Made by a program: the position numbers and the translations under genes. Shown in pieces: positions 5,223 through 5,636 of a stretch of DNA of 5,636 nt. This DNA is from Pseudomonadota bacterium (GTDB lineage Bacteria; Pseudomonadota; Gammaproteobacteria; Burkholderiales; Methylophilaceae). The notes beneath the pieces are model-generated. The model saw nothing but the letters and a program-made list of their open reading frames with translations, made no database searches and was not told where the DNA came from. The first letter of the stretch is position 1. Each line of letters opens with the position of its first letter. The stretch lies in assembly GCA_029549705.1 (NCBI GenBank), contig JAKPIR010000208.1:1-5636 (forward strand). Reading direction: 5' to 3'.

Positions 5223-5636
5223 ATGCCAATAAAAATAAAATATCATTACAGGGCAAAGCAGTTATTGAGTTTACGTCTGTTGCTGCTCAGTGTTGGTCTA
5301 ATGCTATCGTGGCAATCTACCATCAGTAGTGCGGATGAATCCATTTGGTACCGCACGGGCGACCCGCTCAATACGGAAGCACAACTGCCTCCCCCCATTC
5401 CTGAAGGTTATAGCGAGAGTACTGCTTGCAACGCGCGTAGTGATGACCAAGCACTCACATTGGCCGATGTTGCTGAAGCCGCTTTGTGCAACAACCCGCA
5501 AACCCGCAGCGCGTATGCCAGTGCACGTGTGCAGGCGGCGCAACTCGGTATTGCAAAATCGGCCTATTTACCCACGGTCAATGACAACCTTGCGGACAAT
5601 TTAAATGTGGCCTTACCTGAACAAACCTTCCGCAAT
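5223..5636 (+). CDS. TolC-family outer membrane protein, 3'-truncated by the window edge
   Basis: 138 residues are visible and the frame stays open to the last base. The N-terminus is a Sec signal peptide: basic MPIKIKYHYRAK, a hydrophobic core of about 14-30 (LLSLRLLLLSVGLMLSW) and a likely signal peptidase I site after SSA at residue 37. A Pro-rich linker (QLPPPIPEGY) precedes the first TolC-family motif, LTLADVAEAALCNNPQTRSAYASARVQ... at 78-103, continuing with GIAKSAYLPTVN (109-120). This is the start of the periplasmic coiled coil of trimeric export channels used by type I secretion and efflux systems. C69 and C89 could form a disulfide, as I recall for ALCNNPQTR-type members. The ATG has no ribosome binding site within 15 bases; the next in-frame ATG (residue 27) would destroy the signal peptide, so 5223 is preferred. 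The in-frame stop upstream is at 5151-5153. The transported substrate is unknown. Confidence 0.88.
   Translation, partial: MPIKIKYHYRAKQLLSLRLLLLSVGLMLSWQSTISSADESIWYRTGDPLNTEAQLPPPIPEGYSESTACNARSDDQALTLADVAEAALCNNPQTRSAYASARVQAAQLGIAKSAYLPTVNDNLADNLNVALPEQTFRN

Noticed and set aside
5304..5604. Open frames on both strands over the TolC-family gene
   Set aside because: The signal peptide and the family motif are in the frame starting at 5223; the others are shadows of it.
1..5636. CRISPR array, tRNA or rRNA gene, insertion sequence, phage or toxin-antitoxin genes
   Set aside because: No spaced direct repeats, no cloverleaf or rRNA-like stretches, no transposase or integrase frames, and no recognisable toxin or antitoxin were seen.

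Overview
The window looks like ordinary chromosomal DNA of a betaproteobacterium. A Methylophilaceae-like member of the Nitrosomonadales is my best guess, but it rests only on protein resemblance recalled from memory. The evidence is a betaproteobacterial-style GMP synthase C-terminus, a GreA/GreB-family protein of the type beginning MSRGFVKEDD, and a small DUF3149-type protein. All seven supported genes lie on the + strand.

Positions 1-4443 are a compact, probably co-transcribed block: the 3' three quarters of guaA (GMP synthase), an atypical GreA/GreB-like factor, a nitroreductase-family flavoprotein, a ybiT-type ABC-F ATPase and a small four-helix membrane protein of unknown function. The gaps are 9, 15, 57 and 11 bases. 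The only sizeable gap, before ybiT, holds a 14-bp-arm inverted repeat with GTAG at both outer ends, reminiscent of a REP element. The block joins purine nucleotide synthesis, transcription elongation and ribosome-associated functions, but apart from proximity nothing shows that the products act together.

Positions 4444-5222 are mostly non-coding and regulatory. A 351-base gap holds nested inverted repeats and then a perfect FNR-type box (TTGAT-N4-ATCAA) placed exactly as in a class II activated promoter. That promoter drives a 47-residue single-pass membrane protein of the DUF3149 type, which has a strong ribosome binding site. After it come a perfect 10-bp hairpin, an 8-bp AT-rich dyad and a good extended -10 promoter.

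From 5223 to the right edge runs the start of a TolC-family outer membrane protein: signal peptide, first conserved motif, then cut by the window end. Its partners, if adjacent, lie outside.

I see no RNA genes, CRISPR array, insertion sequence, integrase or toxin-antitoxin pair, and no obvious novel multi-gene system. The points most worth a second look are the FNR-type promoter in front of the DUF3149 gene and the shortened Gre coiled coil that lacks the family's usual tip motif.
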